This document shows positions 45,507-55,060 of a stretch of 64,000 bases of DNA, in pieces. Source of the DNA: CAYMCO01 sp964388955 (GTDB lineage Bacteria > Chloroflexota > Anaerolineae > Anaerolineales > E44-bin32); NCBI GenBank assembly GCA_964388955.1, contig CAYMCO010000002.1, forward strand, positions 1-64,000. Reading direction: 5' to 3'. The notes beneath the pieces were generated by a model. That model had not been told where the DNA came from and did not search any database. It saw only the letters and a list, made by a program, of their open reading frames with translations. The first letter of the stretch is position 1, and each line of letters starts with the position of its first letter. Position numbers and translations under genes: made by a program.

Positions 45507-46397
45507 TCAGCCGGGGGGCACGATGATTCGAACAGCGCGAGGCACCACTCGGATCTCGACAGGGGTGTTGCCGATCACGTCTCCATCCGCCTGCACTGGG
45601 AGGGGGTGATTGCTGGCGACGGAGATGGAGTGTCTCGCGTGCATATAGAGCAAGCGGCGATCGGCGAGCCGGCGACGGATCAAGGCGTTTAGCGCCACCG
45701 AGAGCACATCCGCCAGATTTCGGGTGCGAAACACCATCGTTTCCAGGGTCCCGTCGTCGATGCGCACATCCGCTGCCCAGCGCACGTAGGGTTCGCCGAA
45801 GGAAGCCGCGTTCACCACCAGCGCTTCCATGCCTCCCAGGTGGACCTGGAGGCCGTCCACGTCGATTTCAAACAAGTGTGGCTGGATGCCGATCAGGCGC
45901 TGCAACCCGCGACCGAAATAGGCCAACATCCCAAAGCGGCGTTTGTCCTTGACCCCGGTCTCCCTGACCGTCAATGCGGTCAGGCCGATTCCGATCGCCA
46001 GAAAGTAGTGCTGACCGTTCACGGTCATCGCGTCGACCTCCCGGGAGACTTGAGAGCGCACAATCGCATCCAGCGCCGCATTGAACCGCATCGGAATTCC
46101 CAATTCCTTGGCGATGCCATTTCCCGTCCCGGCGGGGACGATCCCCAGCGGAATATCGCCCAGCACCAGGCTATCGGCCAAGGCCCCTACAGTGCCATCA
46201 CCGCCCACTGCGACGGCCATTTGGCATTCCCCCGGTAGTTTCTCGCGAAAGGTGCCTTGGTCCCGCTCGTTCCCGCAGGTGTGATAAATCTCGGATTTCC
46301 ATCCGCCATCCGTGAGCGCCGCGCGCACCCTATCGGCGACCGATTCCGGGCGGGAGCCTCCCGCAACGGGGTTGATGGCGACAAAGGCTTTCCTCAT
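45507..46397 (-). CDS. Diacylglycerol/lipid kinase (YegS/DagK family)
   Basis: The 296-residue protein has the DagK_cat fold: RKAFVAINPVAGGS at the start, VAVGGDGTVGALADSL (the GGDGT phosphate-binding loop) and LGIVPAGTGNGIAKELGIP. A C-terminal beta-rich domain ends VQADGDVIG and VVPRAVRIIVP. It should phosphorylate a lipid such as diacylglycerol or a ceramide-like substrate at the membrane. ATG 46397 follows GGAGCTCAGCGC; the longer frame is not supported. It converges with the two-component gene and diverges from the DHH gene. Confidence 0.9.
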   Translation of the reverse strand: MRKAFVAINPVAGGSRPESVADRVRAALTDGGWKSEIYHTCGNERDQGTFREKLPGECQMAVAVGGDGTVGALADSLVLGDIPLGIVPAGTGNGIAKELGIPMRFNAALDAIVRSQVSREVDAMTVNGQHYFLAIGIGLTALTVRETGVKDKRRFGMLAYFGRGLQRLIGIQPHLFEIDVDGLQVHLGGMEALVVNAASFGEPYVRWAADVRIDDGTLETMVFRTRNLADVLSVALNALIRRRLADRRLLYMHARHSISVASNHPLPVQADGDVIGNTPVEIRVVPRAVRIIVPPG

Positions 46398-46624
46398 GCG
46401 CTGAGCTCCACGTCGACCGCCCAGGTTCGGGAAAGGATCTTGGAGTGGTCCATCCGATCTGCCTCGATTTGGTCCGTTGGGTCGACTCACCTGAAGGAGG
46501 ACACCCCACGATTGTACGCGCTTTCGGGCACAAAGGGAGATAAACTTCAGATAGATGTGTTCCGGCGGTGAGAGCACCGAGAGAGAATCCGACGCGATCA
46601 TAAGCAAGACCCGGAGAGGTGGAC

Positions 46625-47782
46625 ATGGGGAAAGCCAGCGAGAATCGGCCCGACAGAGTGCTGACGAGCGGAGCTCGGCCTGAGCGCGCGTCGCCGGCCG
46701 AGCAGTTCCTCCGCCTGTTGCAGCAGCATACCGGCGAGCGGCATGTCATTGTGCTGCAGGATTTTCCAGACCCGGACGCCATTTCTTCCGCATTCGCCCA
46801 TCAACAGATCAGCGCGGCCTCCGACATCGACAGCGTGATCCTCTATGCCGACCGGTTGAGCCACCCACAGAACATAGCCATGGTGCGATTGCTTGAGATC
46901 GATCTGCGGCGGTTCGAGCCGGACACCTCCCTCAAGGGGTTCGACGCTGCGGTCTTTGTGGACAACCAAGGCACAACATCCGAGGTCATTGTGGAGGCGC
47001 TCCAGGAGCTCGAGGTACCCACCCTGATGGTGGTTGATCACCACGCTCAGCAGGGGCGCCTCGATCCCGTGTTCTCCGATATCCGCGACGTGGGCGCCAC
47101 AGCGACCATCTACGCTCAATACCTCGAAGATGAGGGCTGCCCCATCCGATTGGACAAAGAGGAGCGCAGACACGCGATGCTCGCCACCGCGCTCATGCAT
47201 GGAATCGTGACGGACACAAATTCGTTCACCTACGCCAAACCCGTGGACTTTCAAGCCGCGGCATTCTTGAGTGCATTTCGTGACCCCGACCTCCTGGATC
47301 ACATACTGAGCCAGTCGCGTACGAAAGAGACGATGCAGGTGATTCAAGACGCGCTGGCGAACCGCGAGATCGTGGAGAGCCACTCCATCTCTGGAGTTGG
47401 ATACCTGCGGTCCGAGGCGAGAGACGCGATCGCCCAGGCGGCTGAGTTTCTGGTCACGGAGGAAAACGTCCACACAGCGATTATCTACGGCATTGTGAGA
47501 GGTTCAGACGGTGAGGAGAGCCTGGTAGGATCGCTGCGGACATCGAAACTCACCCTCGATCCGGATGATTTTCTAAAGGAGGTATTCGGGCGCGACGAGG
47601 ATGATCAGTACTTCGGCGGCGGTCGCCGGACGGCGGGAGGTTTTGAAATACCGATCGGCTTTCTCTCCGGCGCGGATGATCCCGAGTTCGGCGAGTTGAA
47701 GTGGAAGGTCTATGACCAGCGGATCCGCAAGCGCCTGTTCGAGAAGATCGGTGTCGAGGAATCACAGGCGGAGGCCAGCTGA
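46625..47782 (+). CDS. DHH-DHHA1 phosphoesterase (NrnA/c-di-AMP phosphodiesterase-like)
   Basis: The 385-residue protein is a stand-alone DHH hydrolase: DFPDPDAISSAFA (metal Asp motif), AAVFVDNQG (second Asp) and MVVDHHAQQG (DHH), then TALMHGIVTDTNSFTY. DHHA1 carries GGGRRTAGGFEIP in place of the classic GGG-H-AGG. Such enzymes degrade nanoRNA, pAp or c-di-AMP/pApA. The next gene makes c-di-AMP, so the phosphodiesterase role is favoured by context. Near the start GTG 46619 and ATG 46625 compete; GGAGAGGTGG precedes the ATG. Confidence 0.9.
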   Translation: MGKASENRPDRVLTSGARPERASPAEQFLRLLQQHTGERHVIVLQDFPDPDAISSAFAHQQISAASDIDSVILYADRLSHPQNIAMVRLLEIDLRRFEPDTSLKGFDAAVFVDNQGTTSEVIVEALQELEVPTLMVVDHHAQQGRLDPVFSDIRDVGATATIYAQYLEDEGCPIRLDKEERRHAMLATALMHGIVTDTNSFTYAKPVDFQAAAFLSAFRDPDLLDHILSQSRTKETMQVIQDALANREIVESHSISGVGYLRSEARDAIAQAAEFLVTEENVHTAIIYGIVRGSDGEESLVGSLRTSKLTLDPDDFLKEVFGRDEDDQYFGGGRRTAGGFEIPIGFLSGADDPEFGELKWKVYDQRIRKRLFEKIGVEESQAEAS

Positions 47783-47857
47783 CGTGTTCGTTCGCGGGAC
47801 GGGGCTGACGTTGGGATATCTTGCCTGAAGCCGGCTCACACAAGGAAGGCCTTTCGA

Positions 47858-48463
47858 ATGAAGGAACTCAAGGAGCTTCTCAAGCCTATCTGCGCCCAGG
47901 TGCCCAAGACCTACCATGAGGCGCTCGAGCCGGTGATCTCTGTCGCCGTCGAGCTGTCCCTCGAAGGCCGCGAGGGGCATAGGGTGGGTTCGCTTTTCGT
48001 TCTGGGAGATTCGGAGACGGTGCTGGCGCATTCTCGACCGCTGATCTTGGACCCGATGCATGGCCATCCGGAGGAAGTCAGGCGGATCGATCGACCGGAA
48101 ATGCGCGCCACAATCAAGGAGCTCGCTCAACTGGACGGCGCCTTTGTCCTATCCGCCTCGGGTGAGGTGGTGTCCGCGTGCCGCATCATCGACATCCCCG
48201 CCTCCGATGTGGAGCTTCCCATGGGATTGGGCAGCCGGCATTTCGCGGCCGCCAGCATCACGCGTGCCACCGGTGCGGCGGCCGTCGTGCTTTCGAAGAG
48301 TTCGGTCATACGGGTCTTCTACCGCGGTGAACTGATTGGCGAAATACTACCGGGGCAATGGCTTCCATGGGACGTCACTGTGCATCTGCGCTTGCCCTAC
48401 AGTCAGAGCACCCAGTACGGTCTCACCGTCCTGAGCAAGGCCGCGGCAGAGGAAAGCAGCTAA
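47858..48463 (+). CDS. Diadenylate cyclase (DacZ-like DAC domain)
   Basis: The 201-residue protein is a DisA_N/DAC domain with a short helical N-terminus. REGHRVGSLFVLGD opens the domain, DGA (93-95) is the metal/nucleotide motif, and GLGSRHFAAASITRATGAAAVVLSKSS (from 123) is the second, with RHF where CdaA has RHR. VIRVFYRGELIGEI follows. The overall pattern is closer to archaeal DacZ than to bacterial CdaA, and there are no CdaA membrane helices. It should convert 2 ATP to c-di-AMP, an osmotic second messenger. The start is ATG 47858, 75 bp after the DHH gene, with AAGGAAGG upstream. Confidence 0.88.
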   Translation: MKELKELLKPICAQVPKTYHEALEPVISVAVELSLEGREGHRVGSLFVLGDSETVLAHSRPLILDPMHGHPEEVRRIDRPEMRATIKELAQLDGAFVLSASGEVVSACRIIDIPASDVELPMGLGSRHFAAASITRATGAAAVVLSKSSVIRVFYRGELIGEILPGQWLPWDVTVHLRLPYSQSTQYGLTVLSKAAAEESS

Positions 48464-48518
48464 TCCGGAAAAAGGGCACTCACCCCTCACCACGCATCTT
48501 GCGGTGCAACTTCGACGC

Positions 48519-49358
48519 TCAGCGCACCACCATGATGGCGCATTCGAGCGACTCGATCAAGTCTGTCAACACTGCCTCGTTCAAGGCCGGGACGTCAATG
48601 GGCATGATCAGGATGCTATCCTCTTCCTGCACTACCCAGCGGAGCTTGTTGAGATCGAGCCCCATGAGCCATCGGAATCGCGCCTCCGCGCCCCTTTCCT
48701 GCAGCCAGCCGTGGGCGGCGGACTGGAACTCGCGCGCTTGGGCTGAATCGCGGGCCACAATCCCAACTGTCAGGTAGGTCTGCCTTCCACGCGAGAGTTC
48801 CAACGCGCTGTCCAACGCGTGGTGGGAGGCCGGGGAGTCGTTGAAGAGCACCAGGATGGAGGCGGTCAGGCAGGTCTCGTCCTTTATGATCAACGTCCGC
48901 GCCGGGGGATCGTCTAGGATCTGTCTCACCGTGGAACCGAGGACTGGTTTCTTGGACCAGCCGCTGCGGCCCAGGATGACGAGGTCGCTGTCCTCTGCAG
49001 CCTCCAACAGTTCGGGTGCGATAGAGCCCCGCCGCGTGGCGAAGGACCAGCGGACATGTGTTTCGTGGGCAACGACGCGCATGGATTGATGAGCGCGTCT
49101 GGCCGTCACTCGCAGCAGTCGACCCATCTTTCCTGCGTCGATCTTGCGCGCGTGCGCGGAAAAATGTCCGATTTCACGGGCATAGGAATACTCAGAGATC
49201 CGGATCAGGTTGATATCCTCGACGAACAAGCCGACCAGTTCAGCGTTCAGGAGAGCGGCCAGCTCAGCCGCCGCCCTGAGTGCAGCCACGCTCTGGGGTG
49301 AGGCGTCGAGGGCGACGAGAATGCGCCGGATTCTCTCCCGATGCCCCTGTTCATTCAC
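48519..49358 (-). CDS. Universal stress protein (tandem UspA domains)
   Basis: The 279-residue protein starts IRRILVALDASPQSVAALRAAAEL, a Usp fold. SDLVILGRSGWS and VLGSTVRQILDDPPARTLIIK give the ATP-binding motif G-x2-S-x9-[ST]-like of the first domain. The second half (SILVLFNDSPASHHALDSALEL...) is a divergent second Usp domain. It would bind ATP and act in stress tolerance. The start is GTG overlapping the Lon gene stop (GTGA), so the two are translationally coupled. Confidence 0.88.
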   Translation of the reverse strand: MNEQGHRERIRRILVALDASPQSVAALRAAAELAALLNAELVGLFVEDINLIRISEYSYAREIGHFSAHARKIDAGKMGRLLRVTARRAHQSMRVVAHETHVRWSFATRRGSIAPELLEAAEDSDLVILGRSGWSKKPVLGSTVRQILDDPPARTLIIKDETCLTASILVLFNDSPASHHALDSALELSRGRQTYLTVGIVARDSAQAREFQSAAHGWLQERGAEARFRWLMGLDLNKLRWVVQEEDSILIMPIDVPALNEAVLTDLIESLECAIMVVR

Positions 49359-51805
49359 TTGGCATCACCCCCTTCGCCGCTCTCCCCCTGGAACTCCTGC
49401 CGCTTCTCCGCCATTTCAGTCAACCTGCGCTGGACGCGACCGTTGACGCTGTCCTCCGGGTAGTTCCCCTCCTCGTCGGGCTCTCCGGCCGGCATGCCGG
49501 TGAGCAGTTCAATCCCTTCATCGATAGTGCTGACCGGGTAGATGGCGAATTCGCCAGCTTCCACTGCGTCGATCACATCCTGGCGCAGCATGAGGTGTTT
49601 GACGTTCGACTGGGGAATGAGCACTCCTTGCTCTCCAGTCAAGCCGCGCGCCTTGCAGATGTCGAAGAAGCCCTCAATCTTCTCGTTGACACCGCCGATC
49701 GCCTGCACCTGTCCATGCTGGTTGACGGATCCGGTAACGGCGAACGACTGGCGGACCGGGACTTCCGAGATGGCCGAGAGCAGAGTGTACAGCTCCGCCG
49801 ATGAAGCGCTGTCCCCCTCAATGCCCCCGTAGGACTGCTCAAAGACCAAGCTGGCGTTCAGGGAAAGTGGTCGATCCGCAGCGAAACGGCCGCGCATAAA
49901 GGCCGCCAGGATGAACACACCCTTCGAATGGATGGGCCCGCCCATTTCGACCTCGCGCTCGATATCGATGACCTCTCCCTTTCCCAGGCTGATCCGTGCG
50001 CTGATCCGGCTCGGCCGGCCGAAGGCGAAATCGCCCAAGGCCATCACAGAGAGGCCGTTGATTTGACCCACCTTCTCACCATCGGTGTCGATAAGCAGGA
50101 TCTGCCGAAGGATGCTCTCCTGAACCTGCTCACGAATGCGGTCAAGCCGGAATATCTGCTTGTCGATCGCCCGCTGGACATCGGCGCGTGTGATAATCTC
50201 GTTGCCCGCCTCGCCGGCCCAATAATCGGCTTCACGCATCAGGTCTGTCACCGTCCGGATCTGAGTGGAAAGCTTCTCGCCGTCCCCCGCGCGCCGGGCG
50301 CTGCGCTCAATCACACGCGCCACCGCCCCCCGGTCCAGCGGGCGCAGCTTGCGCTCCCTCGCCAACGTGCCGATCAGCCGCGCATATACGAGCTGGTTGT
50401 CATCGTCGCGATCCATGCTGGCCGCAAAATCCGCCGCCACTTTGAACAGCTCCGGAAAGTCAGGTTCCCGCGCGCTGAGCAGATAGTAGATCATCGGCTC
50501 GCCGAGAAGCGCGACTTTCACCTGCAGCGGGATCGCTTCCGGCTCCAGGGAAATGGTGCTGATCAGGCTGTACATTTGGGCGGGAGATTCGATGCGAATC
50601 TTGTTGGAGAGCAAGGCGCGCTTCAAGCCGTCCCAGGCATAGGGCTGAGTCAGCAATTTGCGCGCCTCGAGGATGAGATAGCCTCCATTGGCCCGATGGA
50701 GCGCCCCGGGTTTAACCAGGTTGAAATCCGTCACCAGCGCGCCCATCCGGGCCGCATGCTCAACTCGCCCCACCAGGTTCTGGTAGGTGGGATTGTCTTC
50801 GAACACCACAGGCGCGCCGGTAGATTGGCTGTGATCAACCAAGAGGTTCACCCGGTAGCGCCGCAGGTAGGGGGAATCTCCGCCCACATCCTGCCCCAGC
50901 GCTGCCATGAGAGCCGCGCGCTGGGGGGACTGGTCGTCACCATCCTGTTCAGCGATGATCATCCGGACGTTGTTGACGATATCATCCTCGACCGCATCCA
51001 GGTACTCGCTGATCTCGGCAATCTCCTCGTACTTGTCGTGAAGCTCCTGAATCAGACCGCCAACAGCCAGGGCGGCCATTTCTCGGTTGAGCTCGTCGAC
51101 TCGCTGGCGCATGTCGCGCTGTTTGCGCGGCAACTCCTGCAGGATGCGCTGCAGCTCCTCCTGGAGCTCCTCGGTCTTCTGCTCATACCGCTCACGGTCC
51201 TCTTCAGGGAGCTCTTGGAATTCCTCCGGCGAGATCACCTCGCCGTCCCGCACCGGCGCGAACACAAACCCGACCGGGGTACGGACCATGCGCAGGCCTT
51301 CCTCTTCGGCCTGCTGGCGGAGTTGCTCGATCCCCTTCTCCTGGGTATCTCGAAATTCGTGCTGGATCTCCTCCACCCGCGAGCGGTATTCTTCAGATTC
51401 AAAGGCGCTGCCCAGGGCGGTCTGAAGATCATCGATCAGCTTGTTCATGTCCTCCCGGAAACGGCCGCCCTGTCCAGGGGGCATCCGGATGGCATTTGGC
51501 TTGTGCGCGTCTTCGAAGTTGTTGACGTAGACCCAATCGTTGGGGACCTCCCGATCCCGCGCCTGTTGGTCGAAGTGGGTCTCGATGAACTCCCGTTTGT
51601 TCGTCCCAGGGAGCCCAAAGGCGAAGATGTTATATCCGGCTTGCTCGATCCCCATGCCGAACTCGACGGCCTCGGATGCCCGTGGTTGGCCAATGGTGGT
51701 GGTCAAATCATCGAGATCTTCGGTTGTCTCAAAATCAAAGCGCTCTGGATCGCAGCGGTTACACAGCGCTGTGGGCTCGAGGCTCTTCAGGTGCGACTCT
51801 GGCAT
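49355..51805 (-). CDS. LonB-like ATP-dependent protease (AAA_32 + LonC)
   Basis: The 816-residue protein belongs to the Lon group with an AAA_32 N-terminal region. Its first nucleotide motif is FGLPGTNKREFIE, degenerate against GxxGxGKS/T, and a long helical coiled region fills about 120-290. The second AAA-like part contains GALHRANGGYLILEARKLL (sensor/Walker B-like). The protease domain has catalytic Ser in EGDSASSAEL and Lys in GGVNEKIEGF. It degrades damaged proteins in the cytosol. The first gene of a two-gene operon with Usp (4-bp overlap). ATG 51805 is in the divergent spacer with sucA. Confidence 0.9.
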   Translation of the reverse strand: MPESHLKSLEPTALCNRCDPERFDFETTEDLDDLTTTIGQPRASEAVEFGMGIEQAGYNIFAFGLPGTNKREFIETHFDQQARDREVPNDWVYVNNFEDAHKPNAIRMPPGQGGRFREDMNKLIDDLQTALGSAFESEEYRSRVEEIQHEFRDTQEKGIEQLRQQAEEEGLRMVRTPVGFVFAPVRDGEVISPEEFQELPEEDRERYEQKTEELQEELQRILQELPRKQRDMRQRVDELNREMAALAVGGLIQELHDKYEEIAEISEYLDAVEDDIVNNVRMIIAEQDGDDQSPQRAALMAALGQDVGGDSPYLRRYRVNLLVDHSQSTGAPVVFEDNPTYQNLVGRVEHAARMGALVTDFNLVKPGALHRANGGYLILEARKLLTQPYAWDGLKRALLSNKIRIESPAQMYSLISTISLEPEAIPLQVKVALLGEPMIYYLLSAREPDFPELFKVAADFAASMDRDDDNQLVYARLIGTLARERKLRPLDRGAVARVIERSARRAGDGEKLSTQIRTVTDLMREADYWAGEAGNEIITRADVQRAIDKQIFRLDRIREQVQESILRQILLIDTDGEKVGQINGLSVMALGDFAFGRPSRISARISLGKGEVIDIEREVEMGGPIHSKGVFILAAFMRGRFAADRPLSLNASLVFEQSYGGIEGDSASSAELYTLLSAISEVPVRQSFAVTGSVNQHGQVQAIGGVNEKIEGFFDICKARGLTGEQGVLIPQSNVKHLMLRQDVIDAVEAGEFAIYPVSTIDEGIELLTGMPAGEPDEEGNYPEDSVNGRVQRRLTEMAEKRQEFQGESGEGGDAK

Positions 51806-52060
51806 TGCTTCCTCCGTGCGTAGGTGACCCCTCAGGGCGACGTGTGATCAATCGATAATGGCCGGCGACCGCAAGAATTGCCCCTCTCACTCCGGCAAGG
51901 CCAACTCGTTAATAGCTGGGTGAACTATCCGAGTTGTCATAATCCCGGTGGGCTTCTTGCGGAATTCTCTGCCCCCAGCAAGTATACCGCCCCGGATGCC
52001 CTGCATCCAAGCCAGACTTGGCGAGGGGATAAGGGGAGCAGAACGTGTTGAAGGTTGCAG

Positions 52061-52126
52061 GTCTGCACGTTGGCACGCTCCAAATTGATCGCGTTCCAAC
52101 GTGCCAGCGTTCTGACGTGCCAACAT
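52061..52126. repeat. Inverted-repeat cluster in the lon-sucA spacer
   Basis: GTTGGCACG (52069-52077) and CGTGCCAAC (52116-52124) are perfect 9-bp inverse complements, and a third related word (CCAACGTGCCA) lies between. The words resemble GTTGGCACGTTGG-type intergenic repeats that I have seen in Chloroflexota genomes. It lies in the 458-bp divergent spacer, about 140 bp upstream of the sucA start. Confidence 0.6.
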
Positions 52127-52263
52127 ATCCGCCCCCCGAGAGACTCTGGCAAGAAATCCAGGTGGTGGGCGACTGTTCCTTCACATTTCCTTGGGACACT
52201 CAGTGCATTCTCATCCATCCTGAGAGCGCCGGTGATCTTGGCAGCTTCCCTATGAGACGGAGC

Positions 52264-55053
52264 ATGGATTTACGCAAAGAGTTCCCCGGTCCCAATTACG
52301 CCTTTCTTCTGGAGCTCTATGATCGTTTTCGATCTGATCCCACGGCGGTCAGCCGGTCTGTCCGGGATTTCTTCGAAGCGGTTGAGATCCGGGAGGATGA
52401 ACACAGGCTTCCGGCGACGGACACCGGCAAGGCCATCGCGGCGGCGAATTTGGCCGCCGCAATCCGACGTTATGGGTACCTGGCTGCCAGGCTGGACCCA
52501 TTGGGGGGCAACCCCCCCGGGGATCCGCACCTGCGCCTCGAGACTTGGAATCTCACGGATACGGATCTGGAACGCCTGCCGGCTGAGGTGATTGGCCCAG
52601 GCATCGATGGGCGGGCGGGGAATGCCCGCGAGGCCATTCAGAACCTGCGCCAGCTCTATTGCGGTACCCTCGGCTACGATTACGGGCACGTGCGGGATCC
52701 GGACGAACGCAAATGGTTGCGAGAGGTGGGTGAGAGCGGTCGCTTTCGCCCGCCCGCTTACCCCGTCGATGAGCTTGGGTTGCTGGCCAGGTTGAGCCAG
52801 GTGGAGGCCTTCGAACGGTTCCTACATCGCATATTCCCCGGAAGGACCCGTTTCTCCATCGAAGGTGTGGACATGCTCGTCCCGATGCTGGACAACGTCG
52901 TCGGCGCGGCGGTGGACACCGGGATGAAGATGGTGTTTATCGGCATGGCGCACCGCGGTAGGCTGAATGTGTTGGCCCACATCCTGGGCAAGTCCTATCG
53001 TCAGATCCTGGCTGAATTCAAGGACCCGCGCCGCAGCTTCCGGGAGCACTATGAAAGCGGATGGACCGGGGATGTGAAGTACCACAAAGGGATGTGTGCG
53101 AGCGTCGAGGAGGGCGAGCAAAGCCATTTGACGATCTGCATGTCCCCCAATCCAAGCCATCTGGAACACGTCAACCCGGTCGTTGAAGGTATGGCGCGCG
53201 CATTTGGGACGGCGGCCGATGGGCTTGGGGAGCCCGTGTTCTCACCGGATGAGTCCTTGCCGGTCTTGATCCATGGCGATGCCTCATTCCCGGGACAGGG
53301 GATCGCGAGCGAGAGCTTGAATCTCTCCAGGTTGCCCGGCTATTGGACCGGCGGGACGGTGCACATCATCGCCGACAACCAGCTCGGCTTCACCGCAACG
53401 GAAGAGGAGACTCGCAGCACCCTCTTCGCCAGCGACTTGGCAAGAGGCTTCAAGATCCCCATCCTGCACGTCAATGCCGATGAGCCGCTGGCCTGCATCG
53501 AGGCCGCCCGCACCGCTTTCGCCTATCGGGCCAGATTCCACAAGGATTTTCTCATTCACCTGTTCGGCTACCGGCGCTATGGCCATAATGAGGGTGATGA
53601 GCCCAGCTTCACGCTGCCCGCGATGTACGAAACGATCCGGGATCATCCCAGCGTGCGCAGATTATGGGCCGACCGACTCATAGAGCGCGGTGAGATGGAG
53701 GGCGACCGAGCGGACGCCCTGGTGGATCGGCCCATGGAGACGCTGCAGCAGGTCTTGCGTGACCTGGATGCACAGGAAACCATCGCCGAGCCTGGGCCAG
53801 AGGCTGGGATTCCGGACCTTTCCAAGATCAACGACACGGGTGTGCCTCTCGAGGATCTCTCGCGAATTCATGACCAACTCCTCGAATTGCCCGAGGGCTT
53901 TGAGCTGCACCCGAAGCTCCAGCGGTTCATGCGGCGCAGGCGGGGAATCTTGGATGACCCAAATGGGCGGAACGTGGACTGGGCGACTGCCGAATCTCTG
54001 GCATTCGGCTCCATTCTCCTCGAAGGCACTTCCATTCGCCTGAGCGGTGAGGACTCGGTGCGCGGCACCTTCAATCAGCGACATGCAGCCTTCTACGATG
54101 TTGCGACCGGTGAGCCCTATTTTCCCCTCCAGCACCTGGCGGGAGCGAACGCCAGCTTCGAGGCTGTCAATTCGCCCGTGAGTGAGGCGGCTGTGCTGGG
54201 TTTCGAGTTCGGCTACAACGTCCAGTCGCCCGGCCGACTGGTGATCTGGGAAGCGCAGTACGGCGATTTCATAAACGGCGCGCAGGTGTTCATCGACGAG
54301 TTTGTGGTGTCGTCGCGCGCCAAATGGGGCGATCGGCCCTCGCTGGTGCTGCTGCTGCCCCATGGCAATGAGGGCCAAGGGCCGGATCATTCGAGCGCTC
54401 GGCCGGAACGGTTCCTGCAGATGGCAGCCGATCTGAACTTCCGCCTCGTGGCGCCCACGAGCGCTGCGCAGTTCTTTCACCTGCTGCGTGGGCAAGCGAA
54501 CCTGCTGCAAGCCACGCCGACCCCGTTGATTGTGCTCGCGCCGAAGGGTCTGCTGCGACATCCTTTGATCTCCTCAACCCCCCTGGAACTGACGGAGGGG
54601 TCGTGGCATTCAGTCCTCGATGACGCAAATAGGGCCCCGGAGCGGGATGCGGTCAAACGCGTGGTCCTGTGCAGCGGCCGTGTGTTCGTGGACCTCACGA
54701 CCAGCCAGGAATATGAGCGGGCCGCCGACGTGGCCGTCGTCCGCTTGGAGCAGATCTATCCGTTCCCCAGGGAGGACCTGGCGCCGGTGCTGGAGGCGTA
54801 CCCGGCGCTGGAAGAGATCTGGTGGGTGCAGGAAGAACCCCGCAACATGGGCCCATGGCCATATGTTCAGGAGCTCCTGGAAGAACTCGTCGATGGCCGT
54901 TGGGCGTTGGTGGGCCTGACCCGCCTCGAGAGCGCCAGCCCTGCGGAGGGATCAACGGCCTGGTACCAAGCGGTGCAGAGTTCGTTGGTTGAGGGGGCGC
55001 TCGTGCGAGAGGATGTCGGGGAAGTCGATGGCGTGATGACCGAAAGAGAGTGA
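52264..55053 (+). CDS. sucA: 2-oxoglutarate dehydrogenase E1 component (SucA)
   Basis: The 929-residue TPP enzyme decarboxylates 2-oxoglutarate in the TCA cycle and passes the succinyl group to SucB. PNYAFLLELYDRFRSDP is the N-terminal E2-binding type segment. AHRGRLNVLAHILGKSY, DASFPGQGIASESLNLSRL and DNQLGFTA carry the TPP site, and RYGHNEGDEPSFTLP is the substrate region. EFGYNVQSP, LLLPHGNEGQGPDHSSARPERFLQ and QEEPRNMGPW complete the OGDH signature. The ATG at 52264 follows GACGGAGC; longer frames (52045, 52252) run into the repeat. sucB begins 7 bp after its stop. Confidence 0.96.
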   Translation: MDLRKEFPGPNYAFLLELYDRFRSDPTAVSRSVRDFFEAVEIREDEHRLPATDTGKAIAAANLAAAIRRYGYLAARLDPLGGNPPGDPHLRLETWNLTDTDLERLPAEVIGPGIDGRAGNAREAIQNLRQLYCGTLGYDYGHVRDPDERKWLREVGESGRFRPPAYPVDELGLLARLSQVEAFERFLHRIFPGRTRFSIEGVDMLVPMLDNVVGAAVDTGMKMVFIGMAHRGRLNVLAHILGKSYRQILAEFKDPRRSFREHYESGWTGDVKYHKGMCASVEEGEQSHLTICMSPNPSHLEHVNPVVEGMARAFGTAADGLGEPVFSPDESLPVLIHGDASFPGQGIASESLNLSRLPGYWTGGTVHIIADNQLGFTATEEETRSTLFASDLARGFKIPILHVNADEPLACIEAARTAFAYRARFHKDFLIHLFGYRRYGHNEGDEPSFTLPAMYETIRDHPSVRRLWADRLIERGEMEGDRADALVDRPMETLQQVLRDLDAQETIAEPGPEAGIPDLSKINDTGVPLEDLSRIHDQLLELPEGFELHPKLQRFMRRRRGILDDPNGRNVDWATAESLAFGSILLEGTSIRLSGEDSVRGTFNQRHAAFYDVATGEPYFPLQHLAGANASFEAVNSPVSEAAVLGFEFGYNVQSPGRLVIWEAQYGDFINGAQVFIDEFVVSSRAKWGDRPSLVLLLPHGNEGQGPDHSSARPERFLQMAADLNFRLVAPTSAAQFFHLLRGQANLLQATPTPLIVLAPKGLLRHPLISSTPLELTEGSWHSVLDDANRAPERDAVKRVVLCSGRVFVDLTTSQEYERAADVAVVRLEQIYPFPREDLAPVLEAYPALEEIWWVQEEPRNMGPWPYVQELLEELVDGRWALVGLTRLESASPAEGSTAWYQAVQSSLVEGALVREDVGEVDGVMTERE

Positions 55054-55060
55054 AAGATTG

